The notes beneath the pieces are model-generated. The model had not been told where the DNA came from and did no database searches. It worked only from the letters and a program-made list of their open reading frames with translations. The translations under genes were made by a program, and so were the position numbers. Shown one piece after another: positions 45,126-53,482 of a DNA stretch of 63,660 bases. The DNA is taken from NCBI GenBank assembly GCA_014728115.1, contig WJME01000171.1, positions 1 to 63,660 of the forward strand. The letters are read 5' to 3'. This DNA is from Candidatus Zhuqueibacterota bacterium (GTDB lineage: Bacteria > Zhuqueibacterota > Zhuqueibacteria > Residuimicrobiales > Oceaniaggregativiventaceae). Every line of letters starts with the position of its first letter. Positions within the stretch are counted from its first letter, which is position 1.

Positions 45126-47768
45126 TTATTTAAAGGTTATCGAAATGATTTGATCGTTTTCCAGAACGGTTTGCAAAAATGCGATAGAATCCCCCTCTTC
45201 CGAGAATCCTGTTTTGACCTGTTGTTCATCCAGCGTTTTGCCGTCCAGTTCAACCCGGGCAACCGCTTTATTGGTTCCGGAAAAGACCAACACCGGGGTA
45301 GTGATGGATTGTCTGTCCTGTTTGAATTTCATCTGGCAGTCATCGAGATCACCTGTAACTCTGAACATAAAAGCCCGCTGAGCATGAGAATAGCCCGTGA
45401 ACTCAAGCGATGATTCGATAATTTCGAACGATCCCGGATAGAGCCAGCTTTTGGCATAATCGAACGGTTTATCGCTGTTTTCCTCGGCAACACCCGTGAG
45501 ATAGGTCCAGGTCGTGGGTTGATTCTTGATATCGACCTCTGCCTGGACGTTGCCGATATTGCCGTGATGGGGCACATCGAGCCCGGGGGTATTATAGCCA
45601 TCGATCTGAAAACGGGAGGCAGGCCAGTGGCCGCGGCGATCTGCATGTCCTACATCGCGGGCACACACCGAGACGTGATCAGGAGTCGTACCCGGCAACA
45701 GAGAATCGCGCAACGCAAACACGGTAAACGGGTGCAGACGATCTTTAAAATGCACCTGAACCACAAACTCTTTGTGTTCGGCGACAAAATCGCGATGAAC
45801 ATCACGATGCTTGTTCAAATAGATGTTGGAATACCCCTCCCCCTTTAAATTGTTCAGGGTCGCAAATTGGGGATCGAACAGCTGTTTGGTCTGAACGCCG
45901 GGCGGTTTGGCCAGCAAAACCTCGAATGATTCATGCCGGTTGCTGGTGTTGGGCCAGAGATTGACCTGACGACCTCCGACTCCATCGGGATAGAGATAAT
46001 AATATTCATCCACCCATTCATTGAAATAGATATTATAGTGCGGGTCGGTAAGAGCATATCGCCAATGTACCTTGACGCGTGCCGGCGAATTTTCCACCAG
46101 TCTGACGCGGGTATAGCGCGTTTCGCGATCCTGCATGGGTTCATTACAACCCTGATTACCGCCACCCCAGGCTTCCACAAACTCGTTGGTCATGGCCGCC
46201 TGTTCCACATCCCAGATCGGGATATATGAGGCTTTTTTCCAAAAAACAAACTCTGCCGAAAAGGGAAACCGGACACGAATGGCATGATCGGTGATGCCGC
46301 CATAACTGTACTCCCCTTCCTCAGCATAAAAGGTCTCTGGCAATGTGTTGGCAAACTTTGTCAGATGTTGTTCAAACCGGGCAAGCTGTTTATCGGTGTT
46401 TCGCTCAACCAACATGGATTCGATGATATAATTTCCGCCCGGCATACCGCGCAGATCTTTGATATCAAAAACCGGTGCAAATCCCAGAGACGGATTTTCG
46501 ATTTCTGCACGCGTCAGTTCTTTACGTGAGGCCTGTTCCCTAAAGACAAGCTCCAGAGAGGTATTGTTCGCAGTCCGTGCATCGGTCAACAAACGATAAT
46601 GTACCGGTTCGATCTGTTGCGGTTGACGCGTATAAAGAGGTTCGAGATTGAATTCTATAAATGGCGGCACCAGCTCTGTATAGCTGGTACGATAAAGAGA
46701 TGCCTGGGAGTCTTTATCCAGGATCTCGATGACGATCCTGTTTTCGAGTTCTTCCGGAATCCAATACTCTGTGGACAGCAGTGCTTCGCGTCCGAGCAGC
46801 ACAGACTCGGTCGCCTGCCAGGATTCGTTGTGGTCCGGAATAACGGTGACTCGTAATCTGGCAGCCTTAGGCTCCGGTGTACTCACCCTAAGGTGTAACG
46901 GATTCCAGCCATAGGTCGATGGCGTTCCCAGGGGGCCAAAGGCATACTGTGCACTCTTTAAGCGGATTTGTTCAACTTTGAATCCAGGATTACCGATCAC
47001 CAGATCCCCAAAATGCAGAGGAGCATGAAAATTTGAAATGGTTTCGCGTATCGTATCCTCGGTAAGAGCCCAGGCACTGTACTCGGCAGCACCCTGAGGT
47101 TCTCGCTTGAAAAACTCGCCCCCCTCTTTGATATCAGGCTGGCGAACCCGGGCCAGATTCAGGCCCCAGGTCATGCCAGGTACAAGTGTTTCCACACCAA
47201 ACGTAGAGAGATCGATCATAATCTCAGCAGTCCATTCATCACTCCCTATGGTTGTTTTGGCACGCCAGAATGCATTCCAGTCAGGATCGAAATCACAGGT
47301 CTTGGAGCCTTGCAGACGGTTATAGCCGGTCTGGTCGAATTGCACACCGGCAGGATTGACCGCCATTTCATAATAGGATCGATGATCGTGGTTCAAATCG
47401 AGAAAAACTTCGACCCGGTCGTCATAGAGAATATCGAGGTCATCGAACCGTTCACACTCTGCCTTGATGTTTTGGATATCATTTTCCTTGCATTGAAAAG
47501 CTACATAGAGATGGGTGTCATCATAGAGCAAACGGCAGATCGTCTGCTGGGTGGGAGATTCTCCTTCATCCCCTGCTGTGAGCACAAAATCGTCAATGAC
47601 GGTTGCGTTTTTCCAGCATGGATCGGATAAATCGCCGTCAATCGTTGGGGTGGTTTCGGCAACGGGAACCGTGGTAAATTGAATATCATAGGTTTTCAGA
47701 TCGTCATCGGATGCTGCGAATAAAAAAGTACATGACAAAAACATCAGCATAGAGAGCAAAATGTTCAT
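45126..47768 (-). CDS. Large exported protein with N-terminal CBM9-like domain
   Basis: From the ATG at 47768 (CGGAGG upstream) the protein has 880 residues with a signal peptide (to about LFAAS). The N-terminal part (about 30-240) follows the carbohydrate-binding family 9 pattern (TPTIDGDLSDPCW, LYDDTHLYVAFQCKE, DDRVEVFLDLNHD). The remaining 640 residues do not match a family I recognise. Trp- and Tyr-rich segments such as FVFWKKASYIPIWDVEQAAM suggest a sugar-active or sugar-binding domain. It has no T9SS tail. It is encoded 27 bp after the GntR gene in the polyuronate operon, so it is probably a periplasmic or outer-membrane-exposed glycan protein, perhaps an uncharacterised lyase. Confidence 0.75.
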   Translation of the reverse strand: MNILLSMLMFLSCTFLFAASDDDLKTYDIQFTTVPVAETTPTIDGDLSDPCWKNATVIDDFVLTAGDEGESPTQQTICRLLYDDTHLYVAFQCKENDIQNIKAECERFDDLDILYDDRVEVFLDLNHDHRSYYEMAVNPAGVQFDQTGYNRLQGSKTCDFDPDWNAFWRAKTTIGSDEWTAEIMIDLSTFGVETLVPGMTWGLNLARVRQPDIKEGGEFFKREPQGAAEYSAWALTEDTIRETISNFHAPLHFGDLVIGNPGFKVEQIRLKSAQYAFGPLGTPSTYGWNPLHLRVSTPEPKAARLRVTVIPDHNESWQATESVLLGREALLSTEYWIPEELENRIVIEILDKDSQASLYRTSYTELVPPFIEFNLEPLYTRQPQQIEPVHYRLLTDARTANNTSLELVFREQASRKELTRAEIENPSLGFAPVFDIKDLRGMPGGNYIIESMLVERNTDKQLARFEQHLTKFANTLPETFYAEEGEYSYGGITDHAIRVRFPFSAEFVFWKKASYIPIWDVEQAAMTNEFVEAWGGGNQGCNEPMQDRETRYTRVRLVENSPARVKVHWRYALTDPHYNIYFNEWVDEYYYLYPDGVGGRQVNLWPNTSNRHESFEVLLAKPPGVQTKQLFDPQFATLNNLKGEGYSNIYLNKHRDVHRDFVAEHKEFVVQVHFKDRLHPFTVFALRDSLLPGTTPDHVSVCARDVGHADRRGHWPASRFQIDGYNTPGLDVPHHGNIGNVQAEVDIKNQPTTWTYLTGVAEENSDKPFDYAKSWLYPGSFEIIESSLEFTGYSHAQRAFMFRVTGDLDDCQMKFKQDRQSITTPVLVFSGTNKAVARVELDGKTLDEQQVKTGFSEEGDSIAFLQTVLENDQIISITFK

Positions 47769-47794
47769 CGAGAACCTCCGGAACGAGTGACGCA

Positions 47795-48520
47795 TCAGAC
47801 AGGTTGTATGTTGTTTTTCTGATAATACAAGAGCACATGCTCTTCTGCCTGAGACATATGAGTTTTCATGACTTGATAAGCGGTTTCCGCATCGTGCTCT
47901 TGCATGGCTTGCAAGAGTTTTTGATGATTTTCGAGGGCCAGATCCGGTGCATGTGATTGCTTGTAGGTACTTGCAATGAACTTGTGTAGCAATTGAAAGA
48001 TCGGCTGCATGATGACCGGGATAATGGGATTTTGTGTCGCCTGGGCGAGGCGAAAATGAAACTGGATATCGATATCGATCATCTGTTCGGGATGTAAAGA
48101 GCGTTCCAGCATTTCAGCAAAATTGGTCTTTAAGAATTCGATATCATTATCCGTACAGTGTTCAGCAGCCAGTCTGGCGATTTCCGGCTCTATAAATTTT
48201 CGCACCCGGATCAGATAAAGCTGGCTCACCTGGCCGCATTTCATCTCGAGCAGTTGATAAAACGGATCGACCACATTGGAAACGTCGATTTCCGATATAT
48301 AGACACCGCTGCCCCGCTGAATGGAGACCAGTCCGCGACCGGCAAGCATACGCAAGGCTTCCCGCACTGCGGTGCGGCTGACTCCGAATTTCTCGGCCAA
48401 TTCCATTTCACCGGGCAGCTTGTCCCCCGGCCGAAACAGATTTTGACGAATGGCATTGCGGATTTGCATTTCGATTTTTTGACTGAGAGACTCTTCCCGG
48501 TCGATTTTATTGAAATTCAT
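47795..48520 (-). CDS. FadR-subfamily GntR transcriptional regulator
   Basis: The start at 48520 follows GGGGAGA and gives 241 residues. The N-terminal winged helix (about 10-75) has PGDKLPGEMELAEKFGVSRTAVREALRMLAGRGLVSIQRGSG, a textbook GntR domain. The C-terminal all-helical FCD domain (about 95-225) contains the usual Asp/His metal and effector residues, including DIQFHFRLAQATQNP. Regulators of this subfamily control uronate and sugar-acid genes and release DNA on binding a pathway intermediate. It heads the operon and has a good operator, GTTGTCATACAAC, just upstream, so it probably regulates itself and the transporter genes. Confidence 0.93.
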   Translation of the reverse strand: MNFNKIDREESLSQKIEMQIRNAIRQNLFRPGDKLPGEMELAEKFGVSRTAVREALRMLAGRGLVSIQRGSGVYISEIDVSNVVDPFYQLLEMKCGQVSQLYLIRVRKFIEPEIARLAAEHCTDNDIEFLKTNFAEMLERSLHPEQMIDIDIQFHFRLAQATQNPIIPVIMQPIFQLLHKFIASTYKQSHAPDLALENHQKLLQAMQEHDAETAYQVMKTHMSQAEEHVLLYYQKNNIQPV

Positions 48521-48566
48521 ATTCTCCCCTGAAAACAAAGATACAGCATATACAATGATACTGCAT

Positions 48567-48579
48567 GTTGTCATACAAC
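48567..48579. promoter_or_regulatory. FadR/GntR-type operator
   Basis: GTTGT-CAT-ACAAC is a perfect inverted repeat with a 3-bp spacer and fits the FadR-subfamily core TnGTnnnACnA. It lies 47 bp upstream of the GntR gene and close to a weak minus-strand promoter (TTGCAT, 17 bp, TAAGGT). Autorepression is the natural reading. Confidence 0.6.
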
Positions 48580-48685
48580 CTTACCTCTTTTCTCTATTAA
48601 ATGCAAGCAAAATTTTCAGAATTTATAGATAGATGGTATTAAACCGGCGCTGGACAAAGACATTGAGATATTCTGATATTTTATT

Positions 48686-48714
48686 TTGACAATACTCGAA
48701 AAATTAGCTATGTT
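48686..48714 (+). promoter_or_regulatory. Sigma70-like promoter
   Basis: TTGACA (48686-48691), a 17-bp spacer and TATGTT (48709-48714) form a near-consensus promoter directed at the small exported protein gene at 48794. Confidence 0.65.
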
Positions 48715-48793
48715 ATGAACAAAGGGGGATAGAATCGTATTGACTTGGATCATAATCAACGATATCATCTCATACAATCAGAGAAAGCCAGAG

Positions 48794-49255
48794 ATGACAA
48801 AGACAAACCTATCGGCAATGCTGTTGATCGTTTCACTCGTGTCTGCAGCGGCAAAGGATTTTCCACCGCCTGGTCTCACCGGCACATGGACAGGTCAGGT
48901 CGAAATTTTTGGCCCGTTCAAGGTCGAACCCTATCCCAGTCAGGCTCCTGAAGATCACCCGCAGGTGATCATTACCATTCATTCTGATGGAACGGTTCAG
49001 GGACGTATTGGTGCTGCAAAATTCGTCGATGCATTTGTAAGAAAAAATCGGGGATGGTTCTTTCGTTTGCTCAATATCAAAACGGATTATATCATAACCG
49101 GTGGGACGCTGGAAGGCAAGGTGACCCCCAGGGATACAGGTACAAAAGCCGAGTTTCTGATCCCGTTTTCCATCGTCGATGACAAATTACAAGGGTCGAT
49201 CAATTTACTTCCTAAAACGCCATTAACCAGGCAGTTGAATCTGGTAAAAAAATAG
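48794..49255 (+). CDS. Small exported protein of unknown function
   Basis: The 153-residue product starts at ATG 48794 and has a signal peptide (to about SAAAK). A beta-rich domain follows with LTGTWTGQVEIFGPF, an IHSDGTVQGRIG turn and a final strand pair KLQGSINLLPK. This resembles small beta-barrel or lipocalin-like secreted domains, but I do not recognise the family. A near-consensus promoter lies 80 bp upstream. It is divergent from the GntR gene and convergent with the Spy-like gene, and probably belongs to neither operon. Location is periplasmic or outer-membrane-associated. Confidence 0.7.
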   Translation: MTKTNLSAMLLIVSLVSAAAKDFPPPGLTGTWTGQVEIFGPFKVEPYPSQAPEDHPQVIITIHSDGTVQGRIGAAKFVDAFVRKNRGWFFRLLNIKTDYIITGGTLEGKVTPRDTGTKAEFLIPFSIVDDKLQGSINLLPKTPLTRQLNLVKK

Positions 49256-49309
49256 AGAACAGGATCGCAAAGACCAAAAAACTCGAATTCAGGTCATTCA
49301 TTCAAAGCA

Positions 49310-49819
49310 TTATTTTCTTGGTGGTCTGGGTGGAGCACCGTTGCGTTGGTGTTTTTGAAACAACTGATGCAAGAGATGTTGCAAATACTGTTCTTGCTCT
49401 GGTGTGCTGAGCGTTTTGAGATCAAGCAGATGCTGAAAGGTCAATCGCTCGATCTGGGCCTGTTTTTTTTGGGCAAGATTTAATAAAGAATCAGAAAGAG
49501 TGGGCTGCACGCCGGTCTGTAGCACTGCATCGAACATCTGGCGTTTAATCTGATCGATCTCCCTCTTGAGCTTGTGGATACGATCATTATGTTGGCGACG
49601 CAATTTTATATATGCGCTGGCCTGGGTATCTGTAAATCCCAGTTCCTGATGCAGCAACATGCGAATTCTTTCTTCCTGTTGACCCGCTGACATCTGCGGA
49701 GGAAGACTCTTTGGATGAGCGGGCCGATCGATCCACAGCATAGCCAAAGTTGCGATATTCAAGACCACGAGCACACTCGTGGCGAGTATCAGGTATCGTT
49801 TTTGTTTGAAAATATCCAT
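49310..49819 (-). CDS. Spy/CpxP-like periplasmic stress protein, membrane-anchored
   Basis: The 169-residue protein has one N-terminal membrane helix (about 9-29) followed by a helical LTxxQ-type domain: GFTDTQASAYIKLRRQHNDRI, then a long helix and TPEQEQYLQHLL. This is the pattern of Spy/CpxP and heavy-metal sensor proteins (CnrX-like), which act as chaperones or sensors in the periplasm. It is the third gene of an operon with the ECF sigma factor and its presumed anti-sigma, so it probably adjusts that signalling path. Confidence 0.8.
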   Translation of the reverse strand: MDIFKQKRYLILATSVLVVLNIATLAMLWIDRPAHPKSLPPQMSAGQQEERIRMLLHQELGFTDTQASAYIKLRRQHNDRIHKLKREIDQIKRQMFDAVLQTGVQPTLSDSLLNLAQKKQAQIERLTFQHLLDLKTLSTPEQEQYLQHLLHQLFQKHQRNGAPPRPPRK

Positions 49820-49828
49820 GTCCTCACC

Positions 49829-50146
49829 TCAATCAAAAAGCAGGGTATTGTTCTCTTGTTCAATGTTTAAATCAGTTGCCAGAACATCGATTAACTGCAC
49901 CTGCGGATCAGCCTGACCGGCTTGTCGCGCGTCAAGAGCCCAGTAAAGCGTGCCGATATTTGCCATCACCAGCAAAGTAAACAGTGCAGGCTTGAGAACT
50001 GTCAGAAAGGATGGTTTCGATTTTTGATCAAAGATCCGCTGTCTGATCCGCGTATAAAAATAGGGATTTGCAGGCAAATCTTTGTTGTGTTCAAAAAGAT
50101 CCAGGGTTTTGCGAACCTCTTGATCGATTTTATCTTTTTTGTTCAT
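49829..50146 (-). CDS. Probable anti-sigma factor, single-pass membrane protein
   Basis: The 105-residue protein has a short cytoplasmic N-part (about 1-45) with DQEVRKTLDLFEHNKDLPANPYFYTRIRQRI, a common opening of small anti-sigma proteins. A membrane helix (about 50-70) and a short outer tail follow. There is no zinc-binding HxxxCxxC. Its place between the sigma factor and a Spy-like protein, 15 bp after the former, supports an anti-sigma role. The assignment rests on context and layout. Confidence 0.7.
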   Translation of the reverse strand: MNKKDKIDQEVRKTLDLFEHNKDLPANPYFYTRIRQRIFDQKSKPSFLTVLKPALFTLLVMANIGTLYWALDARQAGQADPQVQLIDVLATDLNIEQENNTLLFD

Positions 50147-50161
50147 TTGTCAATCCTGTGT

Positions 50162-50707
50162 CTATAATACTTTTGTTTCAAAATATCGATGCAATGATTT
50201 TTGCAGATTTTTTTTTGCCCGGTGAACCAGTCCCTCAACAGCGGTTATGGATGTATCCATAATCGATGTGATCTCTTTGGTGCTGAATCCTTCGTATTTG
50301 CTGAGGATAATCGCTGTCCTCTGATTTTCAGGCAGTTTGTCGAGGGCCCAGTTCAGAACCTGGCGCCGTTCTTCTGTTTGCAGTTCCTGATGTGGATCTT
50401 TGCCGTCGGGTACCGGAATATCCCGAGCCTCATCAACGAGTCCGAACAATGAAACCAACTGTGCAAATCGTTTTTTGCGTTTTTTGCGGCGCAAAAAATC
50501 CAGAGATTTGTTCACAGCGATTCGATAGATCCATGTCGAAAGCTCGGCCTGACCTCGAAAGCGATGCATGGACTCGTAAACCTGGATAAACACCTCTTGG
50601 GCCAGATCATCCGCATCGTCCGGGTGATTCACGAATCGAAAACAGGTATTTCGCACCTTTTCCTGGTATTCGGTGACCACAGATTTAAATTCCGCTTCAA
50701 GTTCCAT
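50162..50707 (-). CDS. ECF-family RNA polymerase sigma factor
   Basis: The 181-residue protein has region 2 (about 15-85; HPDDADDLAQEVFIQVYESMHRFRGQAELSTWIYRIAVNKSLDFLRRKKR) and region 4 (about 120-175; LDKLPENQRTAIILSKYEGFSTKEI, with a helix-turn-helix). It lacks regions 1 and 3, as in group 4 sigma factors. It should direct a stress regulon, held back by the next gene's product. It is divergent from the cobalamin riboswitch unit, with about 185 bp to that promoter. The ribosome binding site is weak. Confidence 0.92.
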   Translation of the reverse strand: MELEAEFKSVVTEYQEKVRNTCFRFVNHPDDADDLAQEVFIQVYESMHRFRGQAELSTWIYRIAVNKSLDFLRRKKRKKRFAQLVSLFGLVDEARDIPVPDGKDPHQELQTEERRQVLNWALDKLPENQRTAIILSKYEGFSTKEITSIMDTSITAVEGLVHRAKKNLQKSLHRYFETKVL

Positions 50708-50892
50708 GCACGGTCAGGTCTTGTTCTGTTTAGTATCTCTTTAGGGTTTAGACGTGTTCTTGTGCAAAACCTTTTGCTCGGAATAAAAATATCGATTTTT
50801 TTCCAGGTTCACAATATCTTTCGCCAGCCCATGCTGCCGGCAAAGGGATCTATGGCAAGGATCCCAGGTGTTTTGGAAATTAAAAGTCGTGC

Positions 50893-50921
50893 TTGACATT
50901 TTTGCCATTTTTGGCTATCTT
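50893..50921 (+). promoter_or_regulatory. Sigma70-like promoter of the cobalamin riboswitch
   Basis: TTGACA (50893-50898), a 17-bp spacer and TATCTT (50916-50921) place the transcription start about ten bases before the P1 stem of the riboswitch. Confidence 0.7.
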
Positions 50922-50930
50922 GAGATAAAT

Positions 50931-51091
50931 ACGGGTAATCTCGATATGGATCGAGATATGGAAGCCGGTGAGAGTCCGGCGCTGCCCCGCAACTGTAAGC
51001 AGCTACCAAAGCCGCAAAATGCCACTGTCATCGATCTGATGGGAAGGCGCGGTGAGTAGGCTCGAAGCTGCAAGCCAGGAGACCTACCCGT
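50931..51091 (+). ncRNA. Cobalamin riboswitch
   Basis: The aptamer is closed by a 7-bp P1 stem, ACGGGTA (50931-50937) with TACCCGT (51085-51091). Inside are the class hallmarks in order: GCCGGTGAGAGTCCGGC with GCTGCCCCGCAACTGTA (about 50964-50997), GCCACTG (51020-51026), GGGAAGGCG (51041-51049) and the B12 box AGCCAGGAGACCTACC (from 51073). A promoter lies just upstream and a terminator just downstream. It should shut off the BtuB-like receptor gene when cobalamin is plentiful. Confidence 0.95.
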
Positions 51092-51133
51092 GGAATCTTT
51101 CGAGGGAAAGGCGATATCCATTTGTTTATGAGA

Positions 51134-51163
51134 CCCAACTTTCCCGAGCTGTTGGGTTTTTTT
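51134..51163 (+). terminator. Riboswitch-controlled intrinsic terminator
   Basis: CCCAAC (51134-51139) pairs with GTTGGG (51151-51156) around an 11-base loop, followed by seven T. It sits between the aptamer and the receptor start codon, as expected for transcriptional control by premature termination. Confidence 0.8.
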
Positions 51164-51226
51164 ATGCCCCCCTTCCACGGCGCTTCTCGATCCCTGTTTT
51201 CACTCAATCCGAATGGCTCGAACACC

Positions 51227-53440
51227 ATGCGAATAAAAAGCCTCTTTATTTTGATCGTCGTTCTGACATTCTCGTATGGGTGTGTGTTCGCTCAATCACC
51301 GGTCAAAATAGAAGGCACTGTTTTCTCCAATCAGGGTAAACCCTTGCAAGGTGCAAATATCATTGTCATCGGCACCGGGACGGGAACCACCACCGATGCG
51401 AATGGCCACTTTTCCATCGAGAATCTGTTTAGCGGCGAGTATACCGTGCAGGTCAGGTATGTGGGCTATGAACCACAGACCAAAGACATTGTGGTCCGTA
51501 AGGATCTGATCACCCCTCTTTATTTTACGCTCAAACCGGTCATCATTGATTTGCAAGAGATTGTCGTGCAGGCAAATCGTGAACGTCCCATTCCTAATGA
51601 CTTTATTGAAATCGTCACGAGAAAAGAGATCGAAAAAAGCAGTGCCCGCACTGTAGGAGAATTGCTAAAATATATACCAGGCATCACCCTCATCGATGAA
51701 GCCGGGGGAGGCGGTCGCAAACGCCTCTCTATTAGAGGAAGCCAAAGCAATCAGGTGCTGGTGGTGTTGGACGGTGTGTCATTGAACGATCCGTTAACCG
51801 GGGATACGGATCTGCATCAAATTCCCCTTTCCGGGATTCAGGAGATCAAAGTCCACAAAGGGGGCAACAGCAGTCTCTATGGCAGTGGTGCTATGGGAGG
51901 GGTGGTGGAAATCATCTCCAGAAATAATCCACTGGAACAAATCAGCGCGAGTGCCCGAAACGGACAATATCATGTGATGGGAGTAAAATCTGTTTTGGCG
52001 GGTCGTACGGGGAGCCTTTCCTGGTTCTTTACTTATGATAAAAACAAGGAAAAAGGGGATTATGACTATACCTACCAAAGACCGGATGGGACAAATGTAA
52101 ATGCCACCCGGCAGAACGCCGGTTTCGAGTCACAAAATGTCTTTGCCAAGCTGTTGTACGATTTTGACCATCACGAAATTCAGATCCAGACACATCTTTA
52201 TCGGTCCACACGCGGGCTCCCCGGACTCGTTTTCTCCTGGACACCCTATGCCAAAGCAGATACGGATCGGCAGCTTTTTCTCAGCCGATACGCATATCAA
52301 AAAGGACCCTGGCATCATCGGATTTCACTTTCCCATTATGAAAACAATGTCGAATTTCAAAATCAGCCTCCCAAAGACGCTCCCTTGCGTTATCGCACCG
52401 TCCCCCCCTATCACACCCGCTCTCGGGTTCATTCTTTGCATGGCTCTGCCGAAAGTCGCTATACACTCGGCGATGAACGACAGCTTTGTCTGCGAACAGG
52501 ATTTCAAAAAGACGATTTCCATGACAAAAATGTGCTCACAAATACCATGGGCCCCGTAAATCAAACCGAGAATCTCGGTGCGTTTGCAAGCCTGAAAGCT
52601 GAATGGCATTTACCAAAGCCGGAATTCTTGTCCCGGATCACCCTGAGTCCGGCGGTTCGTTGGGATCACTTTATCTTACATCAGCAAACATTTACGCGCA
52701 AGGATCAGCAAACCAGTCCACGCATCGGACTCTTGATCTCGCGATTTGAAAATTGGTTGCTGGCACTACGCGCCCATTGGGGAAAATCATTTAAAACTCC
52801 GACCTTTGCCGATTTGTTTTATCAGGATTTCAGGGTGCGTGGCAATGCTGATCTGTTGCCCGAAAAAAGCAGTGACAGGGATATCGGATTAAAAACCGGG
52901 CTCCCTTTTCTCGGCTGGCTCGAACTCGATGCTACATTTTTTCACCATCGGATCGAGGATCTCATTGTCTGGGAAATGGGTTCTTTTGCCACCTGGCGAC
53001 CGAGCAATACCGACGCACTCCTGCAAGGGTGGGATCTGAGCGGTTCCTGGCAAACCTGGAAAAAACAGCTGCACATTACCTTCAGCCATACCTTATCGGA
53101 TGCCCGGGATAAAAGCGATCGCCGCACAACCCGAGACAAACGGCTCGTCTATCGTCCGGAGCATACAACCAAGATCGGACTGGAGCTCGAGCTCGAACCC
53201 TTGATTATCTCTTATCATCGTCATGGGGTGAGTTCGCGCTTTGTGACCCCTTCCAACACAGTCAGCCAACCCGGCTATACCGTGGATGATGTATCTGTCT
53301 CTGTCCGGCACTCCTGGAAAGAGCTGGAAGGAACCCTTAAATTCTCTGTTTTTAATCTTTATGACAAATCTTATGAGATTATCGAGCATGCGCCATTACC
53401 GGGCCGTCATTGGCGGGCCGAGTACAAAATCGCCTATTGA
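51227..53440 (+). CDS. btuB: BtuB-like TonB-dependent cobalamin receptor
   Basis: I start the protein at the ATG 51227, downstream of the riboswitch terminator, giving 737 residues with a signal peptide (to about VFAQS). A CarboxypepD_reg-like domain (about 20-110), a plug (about 120-235; VGELLKYIPGITLIDE, RLSIRGSQSNQVLVVLDGVSLND, LYGSGAMGGVVEII) and a barrel ending in WRAEYKIAY follow. The cobalamin riboswitch directly upstream makes cobalamin or a corrinoid the likely substrate. The next gene encodes a beta-propeller protein that probably sits on top of it. Confidence 0.93.
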   Translation: MRIKSLFILIVVLTFSYGCVFAQSPVKIEGTVFSNQGKPLQGANIIVIGTGTGTTTDANGHFSIENLFSGEYTVQVRYVGYEPQTKDIVVRKDLITPLYFTLKPVIIDLQEIVVQANRERPIPNDFIEIVTRKEIEKSSARTVGELLKYIPGITLIDEAGGGGRKRLSIRGSQSNQVLVVLDGVSLNDPLTGDTDLHQIPLSGIQEIKVHKGGNSSLYGSGAMGGVVEIISRNNPLEQISASARNGQYHVMGVKSVLAGRTGSLSWFFTYDKNKEKGDYDYTYQRPDGTNVNATRQNAGFESQNVFAKLLYDFDHHEIQIQTHLYRSTRGLPGLVFSWTPYAKADTDRQLFLSRYAYQKGPWHHRISLSHYENNVEFQNQPPKDAPLRYRTVPPYHTRSRVHSLHGSAESRYTLGDERQLCLRTGFQKDDFHDKNVLTNTMGPVNQTENLGAFASLKAEWHLPKPEFLSRITLSPAVRWDHFILHQQTFTRKDQQTSPRIGLLISRFENWLLALRAHWGKSFKTPTFADLFYQDFRVRGNADLLPEKSSDRDIGLKTGLPFLGWLELDATFFHHRIEDLIVWEMGSFATWRPSNTDALLQGWDLSGSWQTWKKQLHITFSHTLSDARDKSDRRTTRDKRLVYRPEHTTKIGLELELEPLIISYHRHGVSSRFVTPSNTVSQPGYTVDDVSVSVRHSWKELEGTLKFSVFNLYDKSYEIIEHAPLPGRHWRAEYKIAY

Positions 53441-53482
53441 ATGGAGCCTGTACAGATGACCAAACTACGCGAAAGGAATCCC

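Noticed and set aside
51122..51226. An earlier start for the BtuB-like receptor.
   Set aside because: It would place coding sequence over the riboswitch terminator and ahead of the signal peptide.
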